Notes: generated by a model from the letters alone, not told the origin. 64,000 nucleotides of DNA from Candidatus Gastranaerophilales bacterium (GCA_944325945.1 CALVBW010000018.1:44022-108021); one strand, 5' to 3'; positions 18,678 through 27,930 are shown, numbered from the stretch's first letter. Made by a program: numbers and translations.

Positions 18678-19505
18678 CTACTCATCTATTTCAACTTCTT
18701 TTAGCTGAGTATAAATAATAGGAGATAGTCCGTCTTTAGAAACAATGTCAATGATTTTGTATACCGGCGGATTGTCCAGTAAAGTAGGTGTACTGATATG
18801 ATAAATTCCGTTTTGCATAATTTCACTATTTACATGAAAATGACCGGAAATAACCGCAATTACATTGTCATGAAGCTCCAGCATTTTAAGATATTTTTCA
18901 GGTTCAAAAGTCCTGTGTGTCTTTAAACGAGAACTTCCAAATTCCGGTGCATCAATTATAGGATAATGCTGGAAAATAATTACGGGGTGTTTTTTGTTTT
19001 TTGTAAGCTGTTTGTCCAGCCAGGCAAGAGTGTCTGCTCTGTAATACCCTACAGGACCCGGAATAATTTCTTTCGCTCCGTCTACAACAATAAATGTGTA
19101 TCCTTTTTTCTTGAATACGTAATTCCATTTTCTGCGAAACCAGAAAAAGTTATTATCACGTACAATTTCATTATAAATCTCTTTTGAAAGCTTTTGGCTT
19201 TTAAATACATCGTGATTTCCTAACACAAGGTAATATGGCGCTTTTAATTTATTTATAATTTTTATAAAATCATCCAGATCCTCGGGTTCGGGTTTATTAA
19301 GATTGTCGCCCGTGAAAACAACAAAAGATACATTATTCAGTTTGTTAATATCTTTTACTGTTTCCTGCAAAACTTTTACGGAATTCGGATTTTTTGCATT
19401 AAAATGAGTATCCGTAACCTGAACAAATTTTATTGAACTGTCAAGTGCCATAGCCGCAGTCTGGAATAACAATATAAATAATAACGTTAAAACAGCCTTT
19501 TTCAT
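18678..19505 (-). CDS. Exported calcineurin-like metallophosphoesterase
   Basis: Signal peptide (residues 1-20, cleavage after AMA). Metal motifs: VTDTHFN at about 30-36, FTGDNLN at about 63-69, LGNHDVF at about 95-101, FQHYPI and SGHFHVN. A periplasmic phosphodiesterase or phosphatase of unknown substrate. TATAAT ends seven bases before the ATG with no SD, and this hexamer lies in a palindrome shared with the divergent S4 gene. Confidence 0.85.
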   Translation of the reverse strand: MKKAVLTLLFILLFQTAAMALDSSIKFVQVTDTHFNAKNPNSVKVLQETVKDINKLNNVSFVVFTGDNLNKPEPEDLDDFIKIINKLKAPYYLVLGNHDVFKSQKLSKEIYNEIVRDNNFFWFRRKWNYVFKKKGYTFIVVDGAKEIIPGPVGYYRADTLAWLDKQLTKNKKHPVIIFQHYPIIDAPEFGSSRLKTHRTFEPEKYLKMLELHDNVIAVISGHFHVNSEIMQNGIYHISTPTLLDNPPVYKIIDIVSKDGLSPIIYTQLKEVEIDE

Positions 19506-19512
19506 AATTCAA

Positions 19513-19536
19513 ATTATATCATAAATATGATATAAT
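19513..19536. promoter_or_regulatory. Palindromic bidirectional promoter, two TATAAT boxes
   Basis: Perfect 10-base inverted repeat ATTATATCAT / ATGATATAAT with a four-base loop. Each arm ends in a TATAAT, one facing each gene. The boxes end seven and six bases from the ATGs of the phosphoesterase and S4 genes, so both transcripts should be leaderless and may be controlled together. Confidence 0.7.
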
Positions 19537-19542
19537 AAAGCC

Positions 19543-19791
19543 ATGAGATTAGACAAATTTTTAAAAGTATCAAGATTGATAAAAAGAAGAACAGTGGCTA
19601 ATGAGATATCCGATACGGGCAGAGTTCTGGTAAACGGGAATCCTTCAAAGCCGTCCAAACAGTTAAAAATCGGTGACATTATTACAATTGAATATGCAAA
19701 CAGAAAAGTCGAAGCAAGAGTTTTAAAAATTCCTGAAAATAATGTAAGTGTTCAGGAGGCATCCTCTTTATATGAGTTATTGTCAAATTGA
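19543..19791 (+). CDS. S4-domain RNA-binding protein (RqcP/Hsp15 type)
   Basis: Eighty-two residues, almost wholly an S4 domain: MRLDKFLKVSRLIKRRTVANE, then GRVLVNGNPSKPSKQLKIGD. Small stand-alone S4 proteins of this type (RqcP/YabO, Hsp15) bind stalled 50S-tRNA complexes in ribosome quality control. Role here is inferred. No SD; leaderless start predicted from TATAAT at 19531-19536. Confidence 0.85.
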   Translation: MRLDKFLKVSRLIKRRTVANEISDTGRVLVNGNPSKPSKQLKIGDIITIEYANRKVEARVLKIPENNVSVQEASSLYELLSN

Positions 19792-19907
19792 CTTTTTAAA
19801 AATTTTCATTAAGTACATTTAAAAACCCATACAAACGGATGATTTTTCATGGATTTGTTAAGTAAATACTGAAAAATGTCCGAAAATATAACCAGAGGTA
19901 TAAATGT

Positions 19908-20606
19908 ATGAAAATTAACGGCGGTGTAAGATTTGTAGAAAACGGTATCACGGCATCAATCAGGGCAATGCACGTGGATAGCGAATTAATTTCCATATCA
20001 AACGAAAACGTTGCAGGATTTGATAAAGTAGGATATCAAAGAAAAGATGCTATAGTATCTTCATTAACGGAATTTTTAGGCGTTCATGGGTTATCGACCA
20101 CACGTGATGATAAAATCGGTCGTATTGCATTATCCGAAAATCCGCTTGATATTGCGCTTGCAGCAAAAGGATATTTCCAGACCGAAAGCGACGAAGGTAT
20201 TAAATTAACCCGTGACGGACGTTTTAAATTAGACAGAGAAGGAAATCTTTTAACACTTGACGACAGCCGTGTGCTTTCTAATACAGGCATGCCTATTAAA
20301 TTACATATAGTACCTCATGATTTAAACCAGATAAAAGTTAATGACAGAGGACTTTTAAGTGTATTCAATCCGCAGACCAATAAGCTTGAAGGCGTTGCAT
20401 ATTTAGGAGTTGTGGATGCAAACGGTGCACTGGTTATGGAACCGAAAGTTAAACAGGGTTACAATGAATTTTCAAACGTGGCATTGCAGGAAGAATTTAT
20501 CAATATGATGCCTATAATAAAGAATTTTGACGCAAACCGACAATTATTTATGATACAGAACCAGAATTTGCAAAAAGTGATTAGCCAGCTTGGTTCAGCA
20601 ACATAG
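19908..20606 (+). CDS. Flagellar rod/hook protein, FlgF/FlgG family (first)
   Basis: Flg basal-body rod family: N-terminal helix with SISNENVAGFDKVGYQRKDA where most members have NxANxxTxGYKR, core LDIALAAKGYFQ with TRDGRFKLDREGNLL, and a C-terminal helix (EEFINMMPIIKNFDANRQLF). The degraded N-terminal ANxxT motif makes assignment between FlgF and FlgG uncertain. First gene of a four-gene rod cluster, 13 bases before the second. Confidence 0.8.
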   Translation: MKINGGVRFVENGITASIRAMHVDSELISISNENVAGFDKVGYQRKDAIVSSLTEFLGVHGLSTTRDDKIGRIALSENPLDIALAAKGYFQTESDEGIKLTRDGRFKLDREGNLLTLDDSRVLSNTGMPIKLHIVPHDLNQIKVNDRGLLSVFNPQTNKLEGVAYLGVVDANGALVMEPKVKQGYNEFSNVALQEEFINMMPIIKNFDANRQLFMIQNQNLQKVISQLGSAT

Positions 20607-20619
20607 AGAGGATTAATTT

Positions 20620-21336
20620 ATGTACACAATTCAAGGAATGATCAGAAAAAGTATTAATAACACATTCACCCAGTGGGAAAGACTGGGTTATGTTGCGAAT
20701 AATCTTGCCAATATTAATACAAATGCCTATAAACCGGTAAGGTTTGAGCAAATGCTTGATGAAGACGGCTATTTAAGAGGCGCAATAAGAACAGATCACA
20801 GTCAGGGATCAATAAAAATTACGTCAAATCCTTATGATGTTGCGATAGACGGACAAGGATTTATTCCTGTTGTATCTCCGTCAGGCGAAGTTCAATATAC
20901 CCGCGACGGCGGTTTTAAACAGGGGAAAGACGGCTACCTTGTTACAAATGATGATTGGATTGTCGGCGAAGGGATAAAAATTCCGACAAACTGCTACAAA
21001 TTTGAAATCAAACCGAACGGCGATGTTGTTGCATTTGATTCATCACAGGCGAATGAAAAATATTTAGGAAATATTCCGCTTGTAAGATTTGCAAATCCCG
21101 AAGGACTGGAACAGGCTGACATGAACAGATTTACTGCAAACGAAGAATCAGGCGAACCTGTTCTTGTAAAGGATCATCTTTGTTTTAAACAAAATAATAT
21201 AGAAATTTCAAATACAAACGTTTACACATCTACAAGTGAAATGTTACGACTTAATGCATCAATGCTTGCAAGCACCCAGATGCTTAAAGTTATTGATGAT
21301 ATGTATAACAAAGCAATAAATATCCGTGAGGGTTAA
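20620..21336 (+). CDS. Flagellar rod/hook protein, FlgF/FlgG family (second)
   Basis: Shows YVANNLANINTNAYKPVRFEQ (N-terminal rod motif), YDVAIDGQGFIPV and YTRDGGFKQGKDGYLV (core), and C-terminal ISNTNVYTSTSEMLRLNAS. At 238 residues it fits FlgF or a short FlgG. The SD GAGAGG precedes the ATG. With the upstream paralogue it probably forms the distal or proximal rod. Confidence 0.85.
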   Translation: MYTIQGMIRKSINNTFTQWERLGYVANNLANINTNAYKPVRFEQMLDEDGYLRGAIRTDHSQGSIKITSNPYDVAIDGQGFIPVVSPSGEVQYTRDGGFKQGKDGYLVTNDDWIVGEGIKIPTNCYKFEIKPNGDVVAFDSSQANEKYLGNIPLVRFANPEGLEQADMNRFTANEESGEPVLVKDHLCFKQNNIEISNTNVYTSTSEMLRLNASMLASTQMLKVIDDMYNKAINIREG

Positions 21337-21352
21337 TAAGGGAGGTTAGATA

Positions 21353-21700
21353 ATGTACACATCTTTAGACAGCATGGGCAAAGTTTCCCTGATGATGGAT
21401 TTGATATCACAAAGACAGCGCGCAATCGGTTCCAACATAGCAAACGTTGATACCCCGGGGTACGTAAGACGTGATATTGACTTTGGAACTTATCTTGGGA
21501 CAATGAACAGTCCTCTGGAAACAAAACTTTCACAGAAATTAGGACCTTCAGGAATTATAGAAGAAAGACAGTATGAAGAAATTAATCCTGCACAGGAGCT
21601 TATTGCATTGCAGGAAAACTCCATGCTTTATTCAATGGCAACAAGAAGAATGTCCAACATAATTACCGAGATGAAAACGGTAATTAATGTCGGTAAATAA
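21353..21700 (+). CDS. flgB: Flagellar basal-body rod protein FlgB
   Basis: One hundred and fifteen residues with RQRAIGSNIANVDTPGYVRRDIDF and the C-terminal helix ENSMLYSMATRRMSNIITEM. Periplasmic proximal rod subunit. SD GGGAGG, spacing normal. Slightly shorter than the typical 130 residues. Confidence 0.9.
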   Translation: MYTSLDSMGKVSLMMDLISQRQRAIGSNIANVDTPGYVRRDIDFGTYLGTMNSPLETKLSQKLGPSGIIEERQYEEINPAQELIALQENSMLYSMATRRMSNIITEMKTVINVGK

Positions 21701-21714
21701 CGGGAGAGATAATT

Positions 21715-22158
21715 ATGAGTATATTGGAATCATTTAATATAGGATCAAATGCCCTGAGGGCGCACGGATTGCGTTTGGACATCCATGCCAAAAACGTGGC
21801 AAATATTGATACTCCGAATTACGTAAGAAAAATTCCGGTATTGAATGCGACTGAAGATATTTCTTTTCATGGCTTAATGAATACAATGAAAAATGATGTA
21901 TTCGGAGTTGGTACTTTATCATATTTGCAGGGCGGAGTAACCTTTAGCGGCGTAGTTGAAGATCCTACGCTCGGCGATAAAATATACAGACCCGGACACC
22001 CCGATGCAGACGAAAACGGTTACATAAGATCCTCAAACGTAAACGCGATGGTAGATATTGCAGATGCCGTAATGGCGCAAAGAGCTTACGAGGCGAACCT
22101 TGCGCTTGTAAATATTACAAAATCCATGGCATTAAAAGCTATAGAAATCGGAAGATAG
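21715..22158 (+). CDS. flgC: Flagellar basal-body rod protein FlgC
   Basis: Contains LDIHAKNVANIDTPNYVRK at about residues 22-40, PGHPDADENGYI at about 92-103, and VDIADAVMAQRAYEANLAL near the C-terminus, the classic FlgC pattern. Last gene of the cluster, followed by a terminator. fliE, which normally joins flgB and flgC, is not here. Confidence 0.95.
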   Translation: MSILESFNIGSNALRAHGLRLDIHAKNVANIDTPNYVRKIPVLNATEDISFHGLMNTMKNDVFGVGTLSYLQGGVTFSGVVEDPTLGDKIYRPGHPDADENGYIRSSNVNAMVDIADAVMAQRAYEANLALVNITKSMALKAIEIGR

Positions 22159-22183
22159 GCTTTACAATTAAAATTTATTATAT

Positions 22184-22229
22184 TACAATAAGGATGTTGC
22201 AAAATTTAACGCAACATCCTTATTATTGT
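22184..22229 (+). terminator. Terminator after flgC
   Basis: ACAATAAGGATGTTGC pairs with GCAACATCCTTATTATTGT around a ten-base loop. A long stem right after the rod cluster. Confidence 0.75.
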
Positions 22230-22262
22230 AAGGCGCAAAGCAACGTTACAAGCTTATAATAA

Positions 22263-22302
22263 TGAAAATTGAATAAAAAAAGAGTATATGTGTCGTAGTG
22301 AC
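22263..22302 (+). repeat. Upstream copy of the tRNA-Leu promoter and 5' end
   Basis: Forty bases that match 22390-22429 with one mismatch. The match covers the upstream AT-rich region and the first 11 bases of tRNA-Leu (GTCGTAGTGAC). After that the sequence diverges, so this is a truncated tRNA start. Confidence 0.9.
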
Positions 22303-22312
22303 ACTCTGCCGA

Positions 22313-22337
22313 AAAAAACAATTGATAATTGTTTTTT
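22313..22337. terminator. Bidirectional hairpin inside the tRNA-Leu scar
   Basis: AAAAAACAATT, loop GAT, AATTGTTTTTT: a perfect 11-base stem following the truncated tRNA copy. It could stop transcription from the duplicated promoter. Confidence 0.55.
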
Positions 22338-22389
22338 GAGAGGGTATGAACGAAAGTGAATACATCCGTCACGGAGACAAGCCAAAGTT

Positions 22390-22429
22390 TGAAAATTGAA
22401 TAGAAAAAGAGTATATGTGTCGTAGTGAC
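22390..22429 (+). promoter_or_regulatory. tRNA-Leu promoter region, second repeat copy
   Basis: TTGAAA at about 22390, a 17-base spacer and TATATG just before the tRNA. Second copy of the 40-base direct repeat. The predicted start would fall inside or next to the mature tRNA, so the exact promoter is uncertain. Confidence 0.5.
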
Positions 22430-22503
22430 GGAATCGGTATACGTGCACGTTTGAGGGGCGTGTGGGGCAACCCGTGCGGGTTCAAGTCCCGCCTACGACA
22501 CCA
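22419..22503 (+). tRNA. tRNA-Leu(GAG)
   Basis: Acceptor GTCGTAG pairs with CTACGAC, discriminator A, CCA encoded (22501-22503). D arm TGACGGAATCGGTA, anticodon stem CACGT/GCGTG with loop TTGAGGG giving GAG, long class II variable arm with GGG/CCC stem, T arm GCGGGTTCAAGTCCCGC. Its 5' and 3' ends are each duplicated nearby. Confidence 0.93.
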
Positions 22504-22504
22504 T

Positions 22505-22540
22505 AAAAAAGATAATAACTTTTGTTATCATCTTTTTTAT
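22505..22540 (+). terminator. Terminator of tRNA-Leu
   Basis: AAAAAAGATAATAAC, four-base loop, GTTATCATCTTTTTT with one mismatch. Confidence 0.8.
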
Positions 22541-22607
22541 TTGTAGAATGGTGAGGACTTTAATCCGTCTATAGCGGGTTCAGCGCAAGCCGAGCAGAGG
22601 GCGGAGC

Positions 22608-22646
22608 CTTTTTGCTTTCGGCATAAATGCCGTAAAAAGCAAAAAG
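22608..22646. repeat. Long hairpin between tRNA-Leu and its 3' duplicate
   Basis: CTTTTTGCTTT and AAAGCAAAAAG arms enclose an inner stem CGGCA-taaa-TGCCG. Surroundings (22561-22680) are GC-richer than the genome and non-coding. Confidence 0.6.
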
Positions 22647-22680
22647 CGTAGACCCGTTTAATGCGAGGCGCAGCAAGACA

Positions 22681-22698
22681 GTCCCGCCTACGACACCA
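22681..22698 (+). repeat. 18-bp duplicate of the tRNA-Leu 3' end
   Basis: GTCCCGCCTACGACACCA is identical to 22486-22503, including CCA. Such repeats of a tRNA 3' end are what integrase-mediated insertion leaves as att sites. The two copies are 195 bases apart, too close for a full island, so this would be a remnant. No integrase is seen. Confidence 0.8.
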
Positions 22699-22705
22699 TT
22701 TTATA

Positions 22706-23089
22706 ATGAGTAATTACTATATGAATAAGAATGAACTTAATAAAATATTTTCAATCCTTAAAGAATACAGACTATATTCCAAATATTATATTAAATTGTC
22801 TTATTTCTTTTTGTTTTCTACTTGTGTGTTATTATATTCAAGATATATAATTTCACATCATATTACACCCGCTCCAATAATTACTATTTTGTTATCATTA
22901 TTGGTTTTAATAATTATTCCATTAGGAGTACTTTATTATATTATTAGAATGTCTGTTGACATATACAAGATTGGCAAAAATAAATTAGATAAATCACGAA
23001 AAAATAATTTAATTTGGTTAAGTGACATTATATACATTCTATTTTTTATAGTTGCTAATACTATACAACACATTGTCAAATATATATAA
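22706..23089 (+). CDS. Small two-helix membrane protein, unrecognised
   Basis: One hundred and twenty-seven residues with two predicted transmembrane helices (about residues 27-50 and 58-80) and a hydrophobic C-terminal segment near 105-125. Start at ATG 22706, eight bases after the duplicated tRNA 3' end; ATG 22721 is an alternative. No clear ribosome-binding site. The position just behind a tRNA-Leu att-like repeat suggests acquired cargo. Function unknown. Confidence 0.5.
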   Translation: MSNYYMNKNELNKIFSILKEYRLYSKYYIKLSYFFLFSTCVLLYSRYIISHHITPAPIITILLSLLVLIIIPLGVLYYIIRMSVDIYKIGKNKLDKSRKNNLIWLSDIIYILFFIVANTIQHIVKYI

Positions 23090-23107
23090 ACAAGAGTGTA
23101 GTTGAAT

Positions 23108-23490
23108 TTACGCACACTCCAGCCCCGGAGCTATTCTAATGTTATAGTATTCCGTTGTTGACTCTTTCATGATGCGGGCAAATCCTGTGTAAACATTCAT
23201 GTCTGCTATTGCCCCGGCGGTTTTATCAGGTACAATTTTATTGCTAAAAAGTTTCAAATTAGTAACCTTAACGACAATAAAAAAGTTCATTGCCGCAGTC
23301 GTGTGATAATGCAAAAACATACTGGTATATTGCCTTCCATGCTTCATCGCAAAATCCCTCGGGCTTTGCGTAATCTGCATAAAAGACCGACTTTCATCAT
23401 CGGGCAAGCACCTAAATTTTCAGCACCATATTCTGCAGCAAGCTCTTTATCTAATGTTGTTTTAAAAACTGTTATTTTTACTTTTTTTAT
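23108..23490 (-). pseudogene. Broken TIGR04076-family gene fused to another gene fragment
   Basis: On the minus strand an SD AGAGG is followed by what should be a start, now ATA at 23490, then KKVKITVFKTTLDKEL, AAEYGAENLGACPMMKVG, then a frame change, then YADYAKPEGFCDEAWKAIYQ and YVFALSHDCGNELFY before a stop at 23268. I recognise these as the two halves of a TIGR04076 protein; the join at GGTC suggests a five-base deletion. The last part (23108-23267) is an open frame ending TEYYNIRIAPGLECA of another, unrecognised gene. Confidence 0.7.
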
Positions 23491-23582
23491 TTTAAAATAC
23501 CTCTTAATTTATGTTCAAATAATATAGCAAAAAATATTTTTTGGTGTTTTAATACTTGTGTAGTGATATAAGGAGTATGTGT

Positions 23583-24410
23583 ATGAAAATTTTACCTGTA
23601 TCGGGGTTGTCTTATAATAACAATACAAAAATCAACTTTGAAGCAAAAAAGGACGAAAATAGAAAAACACAGGTTCCAACAAATAATTTAAAAAAAGCTG
23701 TTCCGACGGCTGCATTGATTTTGGCAATGATGTCGGATCCTATTGCGACACAACCGGCAGAGGCTGCATCTATGAATAGTGCCAATACGGAATTACCGGC
23801 GCCACAGTCGCCGCCTCCGAGACCGCGTTACATTTATCCGCATCATTATCGCCCTGTGCCGCCGCCGGTTTATTATAATCCGTATCATTACGATTATATT
23901 ACTCCTGCCATAATTATGATGAATTATTTGCAAAATTTGGCACTTATGAGTAATGTATATTCCGGTTCTGTTTCTCCGGTATCTGTCGGTAATGTAGCAT
24001 TTAGCAGATCAGATATAAAATTTGTAAATATTATTATAGAAGACGGTGTAGAATATAATAATGTTGTATTAAACAATGGTACAAATGTAACATATCCTGA
24101 TCAGCCGGAGGAAAATTATGCGGTGATTTACAGAGATGTTGACGGCTATAATTTTGAAGGTTTGTCAGATGCATTTATTGAAGGATCAAATAACCGCGAT
24201 AGATATATATTAAATGGCTGTCAAAATACCGCGGTAGATGTCGGCGGTGATGACAGCATTGACAGAGTTCTTGTACAAAGTTACAGGGTTACACCAGCGT
24301 ATACGCGTCAATATACTAAAAATGTTTCTGTTACCGCAAGTACAGGCGATATCGTAAATAATCGAAAAGTATACGATTATGATGAAACAACTACATACAA
24401 CGGTTATTAA
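23583..24410 (+). CDS. Proline/tyrosine-rich hypothetical protein with INFEA motif
   Basis: Not recognised as a known family. Start at ATG 23583, seven bases after AAGGAG. Residues 17-22 read TKINFEAKK, then a hydrophobic stretch AVPTAALILAMM with a possible AEAA cleavage near residue 60, then a Pro/Tyr/His-rich linker (PPPRPRYIYPHHYRPVPPP) and a beta-rich C-terminal half with Asp-rich turns (VDVGGDDSIDR). Likely exported or surface-exposed. The INF-type motif recurs as LSFKG in the protein at 57167. Confidence 0.6.
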   Translation: MKILPVSGLSYNNNTKINFEAKKDENRKTQVPTNNLKKAVPTAALILAMMSDPIATQPAEAASMNSANTELPAPQSPPPRPRYIYPHHYRPVPPPVYYNPYHYDYITPAIIMMNYLQNLALMSNVYSGSVSPVSVGNVAFSRSDIKFVNIIIEDGVEYNNVVLNNGTNVTYPDQPEENYAVIYRDVDGYNFEGLSDAFIEGSNNRDRYILNGCQNTAVDVGGDDSIDRVLVQSYRVTPAYTRQYTKNVSVTASTGDIVNNRKVYDYDETTTYNGY

Positions 24411-24445
24411 TTTGATTTGAAATTTTTATATGTCATAATACAGGT

Positions 24446-27274
24446 ATGCAAGATACCATAAAAATTAAAGGCGCAAAAGAACATAATCTTAAAGATGTTT
24501 CTCTGGAAATTCCTAAGAACGAACTTGTTGTGTTTACAGGAGTTTCAGGAAGCGGAAAAAGTTCGCTTGCATTTGACACAATTTTTGCCGAAGGTCAAAG
24601 GCGATATATAGAAAGCCTTTCAACTTATGCACGTCAGTTTTTGGGTCAGATGGATAAGCCTAATGTTGAATATATTGACGGACTTTCTCCTGCAATTTCC
24701 ATTGACCAGAAATCAACAAGCAACAACCCCAGATCAACAGTCGGAACGGTCACTGAAATTTATGATTATTTAAGACTTTTATACGCGCGTGTCGGAATTC
24801 CGCATTGCCCCGAGTGCGGCGCGGAAATCAAACCCCAGTCGCTTGATGAAATCGTAAATAGTATTATGAAACTTCCGGAAGGCACTAAAATCCAAATTCT
24901 GGCGCCGATTGCCCGCGGCAAAAAAGGCGAATTCCAGTCAACTTTTGAAGAACTCAGGCAGGAAGGGTTTGTAAGAGTTAAGGTTGACGGTGAAATATAT
25001 AATCTCGATGAAGATGAAATCAAATTAAATAAAACTCAAAAACATACAATTCATGTAGTTGTTGATAGAATTGTCGTTAAAGAAAGCGCTCAGTCACGTA
25101 TCGCGGACAGTGTTCAAATAGCATTAAAAAAAGCCGACGGAATAGCAATTGTTGATGTTATAGGTGATAAAGAGATTGTATACAGCGAAAAATTGGCATG
25201 CCCGAAATGTAATTTAAGTTTTGAAGAACTTGCCCCGAGAATTTTTTCTTTTAACAATCCATATGGAGCATGTGAAAGGTGTTCAGGCTTGGGCGCGGAT
25301 TTTGTAATTGATCCGAATTTGATTGTTCCTGATAAAACCAAATCACTTGCAGACGGTGCAATATATCCGTGGTCAAAAACTTCCAATACCTATTATGATG
25401 ATGTTTTAAAATCCGTTGCATCACATTACGGGATTGATATGAATAAGCCTTTTGGCGAATTATCCGAAGAACAGCAGAAAATAATTCTCTACGGCGGAGA
25501 TGATCTTGTTGCATTTCATGTCAAACGTTTCGGCACAAAACGTTATTGTACTCAGTACCACAGGCATATCGGCGTAATTCCGTATCTTGAAAAGCGTTAC
25601 AATGAATCAACTGCCGAATACTGGAGAGAAGAAATTGAAAAATATATGATTACAACGCCTTGTCCTGCATGTAAAGGTGCAAGATTAAAGCCGTTTTCTC
25701 TCGCGGTAACAATAAAAAATAAAAATATTTATGAATTTACTCTTATGTCTGTTGAAGATGAGTACGACTTTATAGAAAGTCTTTATCTTGATTTATCGGA
25801 TTATCATATACAAATTGCGAAACAAATCCTGGATGAAATAAGAGCACGTTTGAGATTTTTGAAAGATGTAGGCTTAGGATACCTAAACCTTGCGCGTATG
25901 GCAGGTACATTGTCCGGCGGCGAGGCGCAGAGAATAAGACTTGCAACCCAAATCGGCAGCGGGCTTTCGGGCGTTTTATATGTTCTTGACGAACCTTCAA
26001 TAGGACTTCATCAAAGAGATAATGACAGACTTATTAAAACGCTTATAAAACTTAGAAATTTAGGCAATACGCTTGTTGTTGTCGAGCATGACGAGGAAAC
26101 AATACGTAATGCCGATTATATTGTAGATATAGGTCCGAAAGCCGGAATTAACGGTGGCGAAATCATCGCACAGGGTTCCGTTGAAGATATTATTGCAGCT
26201 AAACGCTCCATTACGGGTAAGTATTTAAGCGGAGAAAAATTTATTCCCATCCCTGAGAAAGTCCGCGAAGGAAACGGACACTTTTTGCATGTTAAAAATG
26301 CACATTTGAATAACCTTAAAAATATTGACGTGGATATTCCGCTCGGGAAAATTGTTGTTTTAACGGGTGTTTCAGGTTCCGGTAAATCAACTCTTATGCA
26401 GGATTTGATTTATGAATATGCAATTCATAAATTAAGAGGAAACAAGCCAAAACCGCAGGGCGTAGATGAAATTACGGGGTTTGAACATATTGACAAAATT
26501 ATTGATATAGATCAATCTCCAATCGGCAGAACTCCGAGGTCAAACCCGGCGACGTACACGGATGTTTTCACGCATATCAGAGAACTTTATTCCAAAACCA
26601 ACGAGGCAAAAGTCAGAGGCTACAAGCCCGGCAGATTTAGTTTTAACGTGAAAGGCGGACGCTGCGAGGCATGTAAGGGCGACGGACTTTTGAAAATTGA
26701 GATGAACTTTTTGTCCGATGTTTATGTCAAATGTGATGTATGTAAAGGCAAGCGTTACAACAGGGAAACTCTGGAAGTTAAATATAAGGGCAAAACAATT
26801 TCAGATGTCTTGGAAATGAGTGTTAAAGAAGCTCTGGAATTTTTTGACAGCATTCCTGCGATTAAAAATAAGCTTAAAACCTTGAATGACGTGGGGTTGG
26901 ATTATATCAAACTCGGTCAGAGTGCAACAACTTTGTCAGGCGGTGAAGCCCAGCGTATAAAACTCGCGTCCGAGCTTAATAAACGTGCAACGGGCAAGAC
27001 TCTCTATCTTCTGGATGAACCGTCAGTAGGGTTACACTGGGCAGATTTGGATAAATTAATAAAAATATTACAAAGACTTGCAGATCAAGGCAATACTATT
27101 TTGATAATTGAGCATAATCTGGATCTGATTAAGGTTGCGGATTATATAATTGATTTGGGACCTGAAGGAGGAAACAATGGCGGTGAGGTTATTGCAACAG
27201 GTTCTCCGCGTGAGGTGGCAAAGAATAAAAAATCTTATACAGGTCAATATTTGAATGCAATTTTTAATAAGTGA
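24446..27274 (+). CDS. uvrA: Excinuclease ABC subunit A
   Basis: DNA damage sensor of nucleotide excision repair. Two ABC ATPase modules: Walker [10 protein letters not shown] at residues 32-40 and again GVSGSGKST near 630, two LSGGEAQR signature motifs, and Walker B stretches [10 protein letters not shown] and [10 protein letters not shown]. Zinc fingers CPECG...CPKC in the first half and CEACKGDG...CDVCKGKR in the second. Length 942 is standard. CATAAT ends six bases before ATG and there is no SD, so a leaderless transcript is predicted. Confidence 0.97.
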   Translation: MQDTIKIKGAKEHNLKDVSLEIPKNELVVFTGVSGSGKSSLAFDTIFAEGQRRYIESLSTYARQFLGQMDKPNVEYIDGLSPAISIDQKSTSNNPRSTVGTVTEIYDYLRLLYARVGIPHCPECGAEIKPQSLDEIVNSIMKLPEGTKIQILAPIARGKKGEFQSTFEELRQEGFVRVKVDGEIYNLDEDEIKLNKTQKHTIHVVVDRIVVKESAQSRIADSVQIALKKADGIAIVDVIGDKEIVYSEKLACPKCNLSFEELAPRIFSFNNPYGACERCSGLGADFVIDPNLIVPDKTKSLADGAIYPWSKTSNTYYDDVLKSVASHYGIDMNKPFGELSEEQQKIILYGGDDLVAFHVKRFGTKRYCTQYHRHIGVIPYLEKRYNESTAEYWREEIEKYMITTPCPACKGARLKPFSLAVTIKNKNIYEFTLMSVEDEYDFIESLYLDLSDYHIQIAKQILDEIRARLRFLKDVGLGYLNLARMAGTLSGGEAQRIRLATQIGSGLSGVLYVLDEPSIGLHQRDNDRLIKTLIKLRNLGNTLVVVEHDEETIRNADYIVDIGPKAGINGGEIIAQGSVEDIIAAKRSITGKYLSGEKFIPIPEKVREGNGHFLHVKNAHLNNLKNIDVDIPLGKIVVLTGVSGSGKSTLMQDLIYEYAIHKLRGNKPKPQGVDEITGFEHIDKIIDIDQSPIGRTPRSNPATYTDVFTHIRELYSKTNEAKVRGYKPGRFSFNVKGGRCEACKGDGLLKIEMNFLSDVYVKCDVCKGKRYNRETLEVKYKGKTISDVLEMSVKEALEFFDSIPAIKNKLKTLNDVGLDYIKLGQSATTLSGGEAQRIKLASELNKRATGKTLYLLDEPSVGLHWADLDKLIKILQRLADQGNTILIIEHNLDLIKVADYIIDLGPEGGNNGGEVIATGSPREVAKNKKSYTGQYLNAIFNK

Positions 27275-27281
27275 GGTTATG

Positions 27282-27911
27282 ATGAAAAAGACATTAATTC
27301 TTTTAGCGGTAATTTTATTGGGATTTCAGCCTGTTATGGCTAAAAATGTAAAAGTTCAAGCAATGTCCGATTTTACGACGGCAAATCCGCCTGAAACCTG
27401 GGAGCTGAAAATAGTAGAAGATGTTATAACAAAGGATGAACTTGTTATTTCTGCAGGTAGTATTATTACCGGAAAAATTGAGGATGTAACAGAGCCCAAA
27501 AGGCTTAAACGTAACGCGACGTTTGTATTTATACCTGTAAGTTTATATGATGCCGGTAAAAAACAAACCTTTTCTATAGATCAAAACGTACAGGGAAAAT
27601 ACAGTTCAATGAGCGGTATAAGTGCGGGATCGCTTGCAAAATCAGGTGCGGTATTTGTAGGAAACAAGCTTGTTGACGGATTTTTCGGTCCCGGTGTCGC
27701 TCTGGTTGAAGGCGCTGTAAAAAATGAACAGGGAAATCGTGCTAAGTCTGCGGCTGTTTCTTTATATGAGAGTACACCTTTATCTTATGCCAGCAAAGGT
27801 AAAGAAATGGAAATCAAAAAAGACCAGATTTTTATAATGAGTTTTAAAACTAAAGACGAGGAAACGGAAGAGCAGAACAAACCTAATTATGAATATACAC
27901 TGGAAGAATAA
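27282..27911 (+). CDS. Exported hypothetical protein downstream of uvrA
   Basis: Signal peptide MKKTLILLAVILLGFQPVMA (residues 1-20). The body is beta-rich with ISAGSIITGKIEDVTEPKR and a later glycine-rich stretch (GAVFVGNKLVDGFFGPGVAL), resembling proteins that carry an SH3-like or OmpA-linker fold, but no family is recognised. ATG 27282 lies five bases after GAGG; the ATG at 27279 is too close. The start is eight bases past the uvrA stop, so the genes are co-transcribed. Confidence 0.6.
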   Translation: MKKTLILLAVILLGFQPVMAKNVKVQAMSDFTTANPPETWELKIVEDVITKDELVISAGSIITGKIEDVTEPKRLKRNATFVFIPVSLYDAGKKQTFSIDQNVQGKYSSMSGISAGSLAKSGAVFVGNKLVDGFFGPGVALVEGAVKNEQGNRAKSAAVSLYESTPLSYASKGKEMEIKKDQIFIMSFKTKDEETEEQNKPNYEYTLEE

Positions 27912-27930
27912 GTGTTTTACTATAATAAAT

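Noticed and set aside
22681..23500. Intact integrative element at tRNA-Leu
   Set aside because: No integrase and the repeats are only 195 bp apart; only a remnant can be supported.
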